Below, piece after piece: positions 6,639 to 14,824 of a DNA stretch of 39,199 nt. Made by a program: the position numbers and the translations under genes. The stretch's first letter is position 1. Every line of letters starts with the position of its first letter. Origin of the DNA: Phycisphaerales bacterium (lineage in GTDB: Bacteria > Planctomycetota > Phycisphaerae > Phycisphaerales > SM1A02); assembly GCA_014238125.1 (NCBI GenBank), contig JABABS010000024.1:1-39199 (forward strand), in the 5' to 3' direction. Below the pieces are notes generated by a model. It saw nothing but the letters and a program-made list of their open reading frames with translations. It did not search any database and was not told the DNA's origin.

Positions 6639-9209
6639 ATGCGTAGCAAAGGGAACAATTGGATGTTTGGAACTTCATTGTTTCTTACATTTGCAGTGTC
6701 TTTTGCTGAGGATCGACTAGTTGATCCATCTGCGCATGCTGGCATGGGCGCCGTTCCCTTTGGCGGGGCAGGATGTCAAGTCTGGCTGCAAGGAGAAACT
6801 GCGTGGGCAAACTCAGGCACGATCTACCCAGATCTTACAAACGCTTCTTCAGGAACAGTCAAGTGGACTGTGCCTATAAGTTCAATAGGCGTTGCTCTTG
6901 GTGACACCATCCGGTTTGACGTCGCAACGAGTGGTAGTGGACTTACCGATCCCGGTGTCGATCATCTCAGCCGATCTGATCAAGCGACCGATGGCTGGGG
7001 CACACCCTCTTCCTCTGGCACATTTTTAGAATATGAACTTTCGGGTACTTCTGGAAGTTCTGCGTACTCTGACACTGTCGGTGACGTTTTCGATTTTGTC
7101 AATTTAGATATCAAGTGGGTTGTTGTTTCACATGATGCATTGAACTTGCATTTCAAAGTTAATGTTGATGATGATCTTAGTTTGACTGACTGGACAAACT
7201 TCATGTTATTTCTTGACACAAAAGATGGCGGTACTTCCGACAATCCTTGGGGACGACCCATTGATTTTGGCGGTGAAGAAATAGATATCTTCTTAGGCAG
7301 TTGGGTAAACAATGCTTCTTCTGGTGTGAGTTTTAGAACGTGGGCGCCCAATGCAAGCGCGGTCGCAGTTGTTGGTGATTTCAACGATTGGTCCATGTGG
7401 TCAACGATGCTTGCCTCAGAAGGCGATGGTAAATGGTCAGTTGATCTTTCGTATGCGTCTGTTGGTGACGAGTATCAATATGTCATGATTAACAATGGAG
7501 TGCAATACTGGCGAAACGATGCCCACGCAAAAGATTTGACTAACTCAATTGGTAATAGTGTCGTGTACGATCCTGATGCTTATTTATGGAACACAACTGA
7601 TTTTACGCGTCCTTCATGGAATGAAATGGTTGTGTACGAAATGCACATTGGTACGTTTGCTGGTGGATTGTTGCACGCTGCGAACAAACTTGATTACCTC
7701 GTTGAACTGGGTGTAAATACAATTGAACTCATGCCCGTCTGGGAATTTGCCGGCGATCTGTCTTGGGGTTACAACGCAGCGCATCCCTTTGCAGTTGAAT
7801 CAAGTTATGGTTCACCAAACGATCTTAAACGTTTTGTTGACGAAGCACATGAACGCGGAATTGCTGTGCTACTCGATGTTATCTACAACCATTGGGGTCC
7901 TACTGATATGGATCTTTGGCAATACGATGGTTGGAGTGAAAATGGTTTAGGCGGTATTTATTTTTACAATGATTGGCGATCCGAAACACCTTGGGGACAT
8001 ACAAGGCCAAATTACAGTGTTGAGGAAGTTCGTACGTACATTCGAGATAGCGCGATCTATTGGTTAGAAGAATATCGATTTGATGGCCTTCGTATTGATG
8101 GCACCAAATGGATTCGTGCAACAGATGATGGCGGAACTGAAATTCCAGAGGGTTGGACTCTCCTGCAATGGATAAATGATGAAATTGATTCTCACGACTC
8201 TGGCAAACTAATTGTTTGCGAGGATTTGGCAGGTAATGATTGGATGACAATGCCCACAGGCGAAGGTGGTGCCGGTTTTGACTCACAGTGGGATGTCAAT
8301 TGGATTCATCCAGTTCGCTATCTCATTGAAACCCCAAACGACAACGATCGTTCCATGTGGACGGCACGTGATTTGGTCATGGCTGTGTACAACGGCGATC
8401 AAACAGATCGTGTGATCTATACCGAATCACATGACGAAGTAGCCAATGGCAGTTCGCGTATTCCCGAAGAAATAGCACCCGGAGATGCTGGGAATTGGTT
8501 TGCACGAAAACGGTCAACCCTTGGTGCTAGCTTGGTTTTGACATCTCCGGGTATTCCAATGCTATTCCAAGGGCAAGAATTTCTTGAAGATGGATATTTT
8601 GACGATGACGATCCACTTGATTGGAGCAAGGCGACAACTTATGCAGGAATTTTGGAGTTATACACCGATTTAATCTCGCTTCGCCTCAATAAAAACGGCA
8701 ATACGGGTGGTCTTTTGGGGAGTTCAACAAATGTTCATCATATTAATGACACAGCGAAGGTTCTTGCGTATCATCGATGGGAGGCCGGCGGCGCCGGTGA
8801 TGATGTGATTATTGCTATGAATTTTACTGTTAATCCAAGAGAATCCTACCGAATTGGTTTCCCGCATGAAGGCACGTGGTATCTCGTTTTCAATTCGGAT
8901 GCGACAAGCTATAGTGATGATTATGAAAACATGGGTCACGATGTGACTGCGACTAATTTTGGATATGACGGTTTACCTTATAGTGGTCTTCTTGACGTTG
9001 CACCATATTCCGTACAAATATTTTCTCAAATTCCAAACCCAATTGAATCTTGTCTCGAAGATATCACAGGTGATGGCTTTGTTTCTGTCGATGACTTGCT
9101 TACAATGATTAGCGGTTGGGGCACACCCGACTGGGACATTACTGGTGATGGCACCACAGATGTTACTGATTTACTTGCTGTCATTGGAGCCTTTGGACCA
9201 TGTCCATAA
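6639..9209 (+). CDS. Secreted GH13 alpha-glucan enzyme with CBM48 and dockerin-like tail
   Basis: An 856-aa protein with a signal peptide (about 1-24). After a stretch starting HAGMGAVPFGG (about 33) comes a module (about 143-227) homologous to the secreted protein at 4725. A CBM48/E-set domain (about 229-320) begins SGVSFRTWAPNASAVAVVGDF. The GH13 barrel follows, with region I DVIYNHWG (Asp413), region II GLRIDGTKW (nucleophile Asp487), region III VCED (acid/base Glu528) and region IV ESHDE (His598-Asp599). All catalytic residues are present. The pattern is closest to branching-enzyme/GlgB-like GH13, but export argues for action on external alpha-glucan; the exact specificity is open. Residues about 804-856 hold two dockerin calcium loops (DITGDG twice). 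The last 10 bases overlap the pseudopilin gene. Confidence 0.88.
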   Translation: MRSKGNNWMFGTSLFLTFAVSFAEDRLVDPSAHAGMGAVPFGGAGCQVWLQGETAWANSGTIYPDLTNASSGTVKWTVPISSIGVALGDTIRFDVATSGSGLTDPGVDHLSRSDQATDGWGTPSSSGTFLEYELSGTSGSSAYSDTVGDVFDFVNLDIKWVVVSHDALNLHFKVNVDDDLSLTDWTNFMLFLDTKDGGTSDNPWGRPIDFGGEEIDIFLGSWVNNASSGVSFRTWAPNASAVAVVGDFNDWSMWSTMLASEGDGKWSVDLSYASVGDEYQYVMINNGVQYWRNDAHAKDLTNSIGNSVVYDPDAYLWNTTDFTRPSWNEMVVYEMHIGTFAGGLLHAANKLDYLVELGVNTIELMPVWEFAGDLSWGYNAAHPFAVESSYGSPNDLKRFVDEAHERGIAVLLDVIYNHWGPTDMDLWQYDGWSENGLGGIYFYNDWRSETPWGHTRPNYSVEEVRTYIRDSAIYWLEEYRFDGLRIDGTKWIRATDDGGTEIPEGWTLLQWINDEIDSHDSGKLIVCEDLAGNDWMTMPTGEGGAGFDSQWDVNWIHPVRYLIETPNDNDRSMWTARDLVMAVYNGDQTDRVIYTESHDEVANGSSRIPEEIAPGDAGNWFARKRSTLGASLVLTSPGIPMLFQGQEFLEDGYFDDDDPLDWSKATTYAGILELYTDLISLRLNKNGNTGGLLGSSTNVHHINDTAKVLAYHRWEAGGAGDDVIIAMNFTVNPRESYRIGFPHEGTWYLVFNSDATSYSDDYENMGHDVTATNFGYDGLPYSGLLDVAPYSVQIFSQIPNPIESCLEDITGDGFVSVDDLLTMISGWGTPDWDITGDGTTDVTDLLAVIGAFGPCP

Positions 9210-10078
9210 TAAAACAAACGAAATACGGTTTTACACTTATTGAATTGCTCGTTGTGATCGCCATCATTGGTATCTTGATGTCGCTTGCTGTCACTGGCAT
9301 CGGTATGATGTTGACACGGACCAAAGCAACAAAAGATTTAACAAATCACAAAACGATTGCAGCAGCTAGTTGGTCTCACTCGCTCGACCACAATGGTCGA
9401 TTGTTGCATCCACGAACGCAAATAAATGCTGATGATTCAACCGATGCGCAAATAGAACGGTTTTGGGTGAAAAGTTATGATGAAACAAACGCTACTCGTT
9501 TGGACGGAGAAAAAGAACTAGCACTTGCATTGGAAGACGGAGCAGCGTTTCCTTATATCGAAAACATTAACTCGTACAAATCACCCCTGGATCCAACGAA
9601 GCGGTTGCGAAGTTATTCGTTGAACGCATTTGTAGGTGTTGAATTTGGAATCGACGATTCGCAACTATTTAACATCACTGGCCTGAGTGAATTTTTCATA
9701 CCGGCGATGACTGCATCACAGATTCCACAACCATCGAGCACGATGGCGAGTATCTCAGAAGATGATCGCCGAACTGGCGGGCCCAATTGGAATGGCTGGT
9801 TGCTGCATCCAAAAAACGATATGCCATTTCTTATCTGGTATGACATCCCTGCATTTTGGGTACCCAACGAAGTTGGTACGTCAAATGTTGATGGTTCAAC
9901 TCAAACGATTAAGTTGACAACACAAGGCCTTAAAGATCGCTGGGAAGAAATTATTGCAGATCCTCAAAACACAGGTTTTAATAAATGGAATGATACGGGT
10001 CGTACAAGCGAAGACGATTACAACCGTTTCCGCAAAAAGTTATTGCCCGGACGTATTGGTTCAATTTTGGATAAATAA
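9200..10078 (+). CDS. Type II secretion pseudopilin-like protein (N-methylation motif)
   Basis: A 292-aa protein with a class III signal: a short basic leader then GFTLIELLVVIAIIGIL, where prepilin peptidase cuts after Gly and methylates Phe. The large C-terminal domain (about 40-292) resembles planctomycete 'prepilin-type N-terminal cleavage/methylation domain' proteins, which are far longer than classical GspG. ATG 9200 overlaps the GH13 stop by 10 bases (ATGTCCATAA), so translation is probably coupled. This points to a role in exporting or displaying the GH13 enzyme or a related surface function, which is an inference. No other secretion genes lie in the window. Confidence 0.85.
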   Translation: MSIIKQTKYGFTLIELLVVIAIIGILMSLAVTGIGMMLTRTKATKDLTNHKTIAAASWSHSLDHNGRLLHPRTQINADDSTDAQIERFWVKSYDETNATRLDGEKELALALEDGAAFPYIENINSYKSPLDPTKRLRSYSLNAFVGVEFGIDDSQLFNITGLSEFFIPAMTASQIPQPSSTMASISEDDRRTGGPNWNGWLLHPKNDMPFLIWYDIPAFWVPNEVGTSNVDGSTQTIKLTTQGLKDRWEEIIADPQNTGFNKWNDTGRTSEDDYNRFRKKLLPGRIGSILDK

Positions 10079-10091
10079 AATTTCAAACTTT

Positions 10092-10481
10092 ATGTTTCTA
10101 AAACCCAAAATAATATCAGTATTACTGATTATCGTTGCGTCAATATTTATTGGCATCTGGGCGGTCCTTGATGATGGCGTAGATCAGATGCCATTTGAAT
10201 CAAGTGCTTGGAAAAATAACCCTGCGGTTTTTTCGCTAGAGTCTGTTCGTTTAAGGATGGTTGATGATTTTTTGGATACACACAACATAATTGGCATGTC
10301 GAGGGAAGAAGTAGTTTTGCTTCTTGGAGAACCAGATCAAACAGAATATTTCAAATCCTACGAAATGGTTTATATGCTTGGGCAAGAAACAGACAGTTAT
10401 TTCGCTATCGACTCACAATGGTTGGCTATACATGTAGATGGTACAGCAGTGGTAGAGTCTATTGACATTCTTACGGATTAA
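10092..10481 (+). CDS. Small membrane-anchored BamE/SmpA-like protein
   Basis: A 129-aa protein. Residues 6-25 (IISVLLIIVASIFIGIWAVL) form a single membrane helix without a lipobox Cys. The C-terminal half contains GMSREEVVLLLGEPDQTEY, the pattern typical of the SmpA/OmlA (BamE) fold (G-[MW]-[ST]-x2-[EQ]-[VI]-x3-[LM]-G-x-P), then beta strands. Such domains occur in outer-membrane assembly and many unrelated planctomycete proteins, so the role here is unassigned. It starts 13 bases after the pseudopilin stop and is likely cotranscribed with it. ATG 10092 was chosen because the membrane helix follows; the open frame extends upstream inside the pseudopilin gene, which is not meaningful. Confidence 0.7.
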   Translation: MFLKPKIISVLLIIVASIFIGIWAVLDDGVDQMPFESSAWKNNPAVFSLESVRLRMVDDFLDTHNIIGMSREEVVLLLGEPDQTEYFKSYEMVYMLGQETDSYFAIDSQWLAIHVDGTAVVESIDILTD

Positions 10482-10485
10482 ATCG

Positions 10486-10510
10486 TGTTGATTGAATCGA
10501 CATAGTTTTT
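10486..10510 (+). terminator. Candidate terminator at the convergent BamE-like/sulfatase junction
   Basis: TGTTGATT and AATCGACA form a short stem of about 7 bp, followed by TAGTTTTTG. It lies between the stops at 10481 (plus) and 10517 (minus). The stem is AT-rich and weak. Confidence 0.35.
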
Positions 10511-10516
10511 GTTTTA

Positions 10517-11968
10517 TTACTGAGTGTGATACTTATCTAAAAATGATTGAAATTCACTTGATTTTGTTCTTGCCTCTATAGATAGTTTCTTCATCAATGC
10601 AGTTTGCTCTGGAAACGTATCAGCAACATTTACAGATTCACTTTTATCCTTATCTAACTGATATAAATGTGTGTCGACACCTTCTTTTGTATTGAATTGC
10701 AACAACTTCCAATTCCCCAATCGAAACGCCTGTGATTTTCCAAACTCCCAGTACAAACCGCGTTCTGGAATTTCACTTTGATCAGTCAAGCTTGGCAGTA
10801 AGTTTATGCCGTCAGTTTCTTTTACTTCTTGATCTGCAACAGCCAAAAGGGTGGGGTACCAATCCCAAAAGGCGGATGGCGTTTGGGTTTCAGAGTTTGG
10901 TTGTATATGTTCAGGCCACCACACAACTGTTGGAACGCGTATGCCACCTTCCCAAAGTTGTGCCTTTCGTCCATGCAAGCCACCCTTACTTCCAAAAAAG
11001 TCCATGTCAACTCCGCCCACCCAACTTGGCCCATTGTCAGAGGTCACAACAATAATTGTGTTATCTGCAACGTTATTGTCTTTGAGCGCTTTGACAATTG
11101 CACCAACCTCTGCGTCAAACCTTGTAATCATTGCAGCGTATGCAGCGCGGGGGCGAGGGTGTGGCAAATACCCCTTGTCACCAAGGTAGGGTTCTGTATC
11201 CCACGACTCTGGGTATGCAGCAAGTTCTGCATCTGGAATTTGTAGCGCAAGGTGCGGAATTGTGCTTGCAAAATAGAGAAAGAATGGTTCTTTGGCGTGA
11301 GCATCAATAAAGTCAACTGCTTCTTCAAGAATTAGATCGGGGGCGTATGTTTTTGCAGCAAACCGATCGTATGTTTCAGGTTCCGCATCAAGTTTTTCAT
11401 GCGCGGCAAACCACGACTCGTTACCTTCAAGCATCTCTTTGGTTTCATTATTCCAAAGGTGCGTTGGGTAGTAATTGTGTGCAACTCGCTGGCACAAATA
11501 CCCATAAAAAGTATCAAACCCTTGCTTGTTTGGATGCCCAACACTTTCAGGGCCACCCAATCCCCATTTGCCAAATGCGCCAGTTGCGTATCCGTTTTTT
11601 TGTAATGACGAACCAATTGTGTTTGTATTAGCAGAGAGGGAAAGTTGCCCTTCAGGTTCGTCTGGTCCCCAGCCGCCGACTTCTCGGTTGTTTCGAATTT
11701 CAGCATGCCCAGTGTGCAGTCCAGTAAGTAAAACGCACCGAGACGATGCGCACACAGGACTTCCAGAATAATGTTCCGTCAATCGCACACCTTCTTTTGC
11801 AAGAGCATCGATGTGAGGCGTTTTAATTTTCTCTTGACCAAAACAGCCCACTTCACCATACCCAAGATCATCTGCGAGGATAAATACAATGTTTGGCGGA
11901 GGGGTTGTTTTCGCCGCGTTATCTGTTTGGCAAAGAAGTGCAACAATAGATAGTTCAAGTAATAACAT
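10517..11968 (-). CDS. Secreted formylglycine-type sulfatase
   Basis: A 483-aa arylsulfatase-family enzyme with a signal peptide (LLLELSIVALLCQTDNA). Metal-site ILADDLGYGEVG, the maturation motif VCASSRCVLLTG (Cys at about 73), GKWGLGG and SDNGPSW are all present in the expected order. The Cys should be converted to formylglycine. The usual CxPSR reads CASSR here, with Pro replaced by Ser (codon TCG), which may weaken recognition by the generating enzyme. It would release sulfate from an extracellular sulfated glycan or small ester; the substrate cannot be read from sequence. ATG 11968 is preferred to GTG 11974, though neither has a clear ribosome site. It is not obviously in an operon with its neighbours. 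Confidence 0.9.
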   Translation of the reverse strand: MLLLELSIVALLCQTDNAAKTTPPPNIVFILADDLGYGEVGCFGQEKIKTPHIDALAKEGVRLTEHYSGSPVCASSRCVLLTGLHTGHAEIRNNREVGGWGPDEPEGQLSLSANTNTIGSSLQKNGYATGAFGKWGLGGPESVGHPNKQGFDTFYGYLCQRVAHNYYPTHLWNNETKEMLEGNESWFAAHEKLDAEPETYDRFAAKTYAPDLILEEAVDFIDAHAKEPFFLYFASTIPHLALQIPDAELAAYPESWDTEPYLGDKGYLPHPRPRAAYAAMITRFDAEVGAIVKALKDNNVADNTIIVVTSDNGPSWVGGVDMDFFGSKGGLHGRKAQLWEGGIRVPTVVWWPEHIQPNSETQTPSAFWDWYPTLLAVADQEVKETDGINLLPSLTDQSEIPERGLYWEFGKSQAFRLGNWKLLQFNTKEGVDTHLYQLDKDKSESVNVADTFPEQTALMKKLSIEARTKSSEFQSFLDKYHTQ

Positions 11969-12038
11969 GCGCACACTATAGATGTTGTAAGATATTGTTT
12001 GTAATGGTAATGCTACGAATCATCGCAATAATTTTAGA

Positions 12039-13766
12039 TCAGCTGGTCGGCTCGACCCTTGTAATTGTTTGATTTGGTTTGATGTTTTTGATTTCTTCCA
12101 CACTACCACTTGGCCAAGTAATCGTGAGGGAATCGATTTGCTCTACACCACCTAAGCCAAAGTGCACTTCCTGTGCATTAGAAGAAAAATATCCTTCTCC
12201 AGAAACATGTTCGCGGATTTGGGTCTTGCCACCTGAAACGAGTTTGAGTTTCGTACCAAATGCGTCGCGGTTACTTTTTGTGCCTTGAAGTTTTACCTTG
12301 AGCCAGTTACTATTATTCGTAGATTCGTTGTGGTAAAGAACGCCGTGCCTGTCGGAAGCTTCATCATACGATTCTTCGCCGTTGTTCACCACATAAAAGT
12401 CAACCTTGCCATCATTGTCGTAATCGCCAAAGATAGTTGCGCGGTGGATACGTTTTCCGGTTGCAATTACACCCGATGTTTCAGAAGAATCGATGAACTT
12501 TCCATCGCCCGTATTTTCAAAAAGCACATTGAAATCGCGGTTGTCGCCAGACACTCCGTTGAGGTGGCCGCCTGCAACAAACAAATCTAAATCTGTATCG
12601 TTGTCAAGGTCAACAAAACCAGTTCCCCAACTAACAAGTGGCCATGTTTTTTGCTGAATAATTGGTGATTCAAAGTCAGCTATGAAGATAGCGTTCTTTA
12701 CTTTTCCATCATTACTTGAAGTGTTATCAACCATTGTCAATAACAAATCTGCTTCACCCGTGTAATTACTGACATATAAATCCATCAATTGATCATTGTT
12801 GTAATCGCCCCAAGTGATGCCCATTGAACCATCAGTGCTTGATAAACCACTTGGTCCAGAAAATTCCTTGAACGTACCATCACCTTTATTGAGATACAAA
12901 CCGTTTGGATCGGTATCGTTTCCAACAAGAATGTCTGGCTTGTTGTCATCGTTAAAGTCTGCAACAAGTACTTGCATCGATTTTCGAAAACCATCTTGTA
13001 CACCAGCTTTTTTTGCAATGTCGGTAAACGTACCATCGCCGTTGTTGTGGTAGAGATAATTAGGAAAACCCTGAAAGTCCATTGGAAACCGCAATCCTTC
13101 ATTTCCATTATTTTTACTGAGATCCACATAGCCAGCAACATATATATCTAGATTGCCATCGCTATCAAAGTCGCCCCATGTAGAACTGCCATACCAAATT
13201 TCATCAACCCCATCTGGAAATGATTTTTCTGTTACATCGGTAAACGTACCATCGCCGTTGTTGTGATAAAGAATGAAGTCGCCAAAGTTCATGACCATCA
13301 TGTCAGAGAAACCATCGTTGTCGTAATCTGCAACTGATACTGCCATTCCCTCGCCATCATCTAGAACACCGCACGCCTTTGTTTGTGGAAGGAAGGATCC
13401 GTCGCCCATATTGAGGTAAAAGGCGTTGGTGGTTTCCGGTCCGCCCGAACCATTGACAAGATACAAGTCGTAATCGCCATCGTTCTCAACATCAATCCAC
13501 GCCGCGCCCGAACCATTCATGCGAATGAGGTGGCGGTTGGCAAATTCAAATGGATCTTCAAATAAACCAGCAGGAATTTCTTCGTTGGTTGCAATGCCTT
13601 GCACTTGTGGACCAATTTCACACCAGCGGTGACGCTCACCGTAATGCTCAAAATTGATGCCAGCTTCTTCGCGAACATCGTTTAATCGAATGTTGCTCGC
13701 TGGTTTTGGAGCGGGGGGGTCTGCAACAACGACAGTTGCAAGGCATATAAATGGTATTAACAACAT
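12039..13766 (-). CDS. CRTAC1-family secreted FG-GAP repeat protein with ASPIC/UnbV domain
   Basis: A 575-aa protein with a signal peptide (LLIPFICLATVVVA). Most of the chain is FG-GAP/VCBS blades, seen as repeated calcium-type loops: DVENDGDYDLYLVNG, DYDNDGFSDMMVMN, DFDSDGNLDIYVAG, DFNDDNKPDILVGN, DYNNDQLMDLYVSN, DLDNDTDLDLFVAG and DYDNDGKVDFYVVN, alternating with YHNNGDGTFTD. This predicts a seven-bladed propeller. The C-terminus (about 485-575) is an ASPIC/UnbV domain with AFGTKL, GEGYFSSNAQEVHFGLG and ITWPSGSVEEI. Such proteins are extracellular; the function in bacteria is unknown, with adhesion or ligand binding suspected. ATG 13766 has AGGA 8 bases upstream. It lies downstream of the lipoprotein/membrane-protein genes, whose lipoprotein shares the same two domain types. 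Confidence 0.85.
   Translation of the reverse strand: MLLIPFICLATVVVADPPAPKPASNIRLNDVREEAGINFEHYGERHRWCEIGPQVQGIATNEEIPAGLFEDPFEFANRHLIRMNGSGAAWIDVENDGDYDLYLVNGSGGPETTNAFYLNMGDGSFLPQTKACGVLDDGEGMAVSVADYDNDGFSDMMVMNFGDFILYHNNGDGTFTDVTEKSFPDGVDEIWYGSSTWGDFDSDGNLDIYVAGYVDLSKNNGNEGLRFPMDFQGFPNYLYHNNGDGTFTDIAKKAGVQDGFRKSMQVLVADFNDDNKPDILVGNDTDPNGLYLNKGDGTFKEFSGPSGLSSTDGSMGITWGDYNNDQLMDLYVSNYTGEADLLLTMVDNTSSNDGKVKNAIFIADFESPIIQQKTWPLVSWGTGFVDLDNDTDLDLFVAGGHLNGVSGDNRDFNVLFENTGDGKFIDSSETSGVIATGKRIHRATIFGDYDNDGKVDFYVVNNGEESYDEASDRHGVLYHNESTNNSNWLKVKLQGTKSNRDAFGTKLKLVSGGKTQIREHVSGEGYFSSNAQEVHFGLGGVEQIDSLTITWPSGSVEEIKNIKPNQTITRVEPTS
13021..13265. repeat. 29-bp perfect direct repeat inside the CRTAC1 gene
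   Basis: Positions 13021-13049 and 13237-13265 are identical over 29 bases. They encode the recurring YHNNGDGTFTD blade segment, so the identity extends to synonymous positions. It could support slippage or domain-number change. Confidence 0.6.
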
Positions 13767-13854
13767 AAATAGATTCCTAAAGATTCAATAATCGACATTG
13801 TAGCTATAGAAATGTAAAAAAAGAAGTTTTTTATACTATCTAGAATAAAGTAAA

Positions 13855-14805
13855 TTATTTGCCGCACTCAGGGCAGGAGTGACCTTCCTCAAGACCTTCC
13901 ATGTTGTAATGGCAGAAACGGCATATATTTTTGAAGAATGTCCAGTCGCCACCAAACTGTTGGATATAACAAAGGGCGTAGCAAACAAAAAATACAGTGA
14001 TTGGTAGCAAGAGCACAGAACTTATGTATGGCAGCGCGCCAATACAGCATGTGGCACAAAGGGCGAACATTGCAACAACTCCTGCTCCAAGGCCAAGTAA
14101 AAACATCATGAGAATGAGGAGTATGAAAGAACCTAGATGTCCTTTAAGTAATTGATTCCACGCGATTTTCCATCCCTCGATTGCACGAACCCGCTTTAGA
14201 TACATTGTTGGGACCATGAGTATTTTTACAAAAGCAGAAAGTGCAATGCCTGTAAGACCAAACAGCAACATAAGTGAGCCGCCTACGACAATCGCCGTAA
14301 TACCCGCACCCCCAAAAGTTTCACTTTGAATATCTGGCATAGCTATTAGCACGGAGATTCCAGCGATGAGTGAAAAGGTCAATAAGAACAATAGCCCAAT
14401 TACAATGGAAAATAAAAACAAACTGTTTCCCTCAGTTTTATACTCTGACCACGGTTCTTTGATTGCACCTCTATTTTTTACAATGCCATCTAAAAGCATG
14501 AACTTGCCGCGACTAGAAAGCCATGATACAAGTAATCCAACTAATATCGCAAGAATTATCCCAGAGATGAGAATCGTTAGAACTAACGAAAAGTTTGCTT
14601 CAACCCATGCTTTGCCTTCATCAAAACTAGTTGTACTATTACTGTTAGGCCAACCGCTTCCGCCACTTCCTCCACTTTCTCCGCATTGTGCAAGAAATGC
14701 GCAGAAGCCAAGCACAAACCATTTTTTAATTTCGAAGGGTTTAAACAAAATACGAACCATGTGGTTCCAGGCTGATGTGATTGGATCAATTGCTGATATG
14801 TTCAT
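13855..14805 (-). CDS. Multi-pass membrane protein with C-terminal zinc ribbon
   Basis: A 316-aa protein. Residues 1-40 contain a re-entrant or first helix (WFVLGFCAFLAQCG). A Gly/Ser-rich extracytoplasmic loop follows, then about five further hydrophobic helices (about 75-95, 128-150, 165-190, 222-250, 258-285). The first residues (DPITSAWNHMVRILFKPF) match a family of uncharacterised planctomycete and acidobacterial membrane proteins. The last 25 residues, CRFCHYNMEGLEEGHSCPEC, form a C-x2-C...C-x2-C ribbon of the type C..C.Y.L.GL....CPECG that planctomycetes append to many membrane proteins. It begins 19 bases after the large lipoprotein stop and is probably cotranscribed with it. The role is unknown; it may assist the lipoprotein system. 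Confidence 0.75.
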   Translation of the reverse strand: MNISAIDPITSAWNHMVRILFKPFEIKKWFVLGFCAFLAQCGESGGSGGSGWPNSNSTTSFDEGKAWVEANFSLVLTILISGIILAILVGLLVSWLSSRGKFMLLDGIVKNRGAIKEPWSEYKTEGNSLFLFSIVIGLLFLLTFSLIAGISVLIAMPDIQSETFGGAGITAIVVGGSLMLLFGLTGIALSAFVKILMVPTMYLKRVRAIEGWKIAWNQLLKGHLGSFILLILMMFLLGLGAGVVAMFALCATCCIGALPYISSVLLLPITVFFVCYALCYIQQFGGDWTFFKNICRFCHYNMEGLEEGHSCPECGK

Positions 14806-14824
14806 TTGCGTATCCTAGCAAACT

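Noticed and set aside
12039-13766. CRISPR-like or tandem repeat array
   Set aside because: The spaced repeats are codons for FG-GAP blades in one long reading frame and lack regular spacers.
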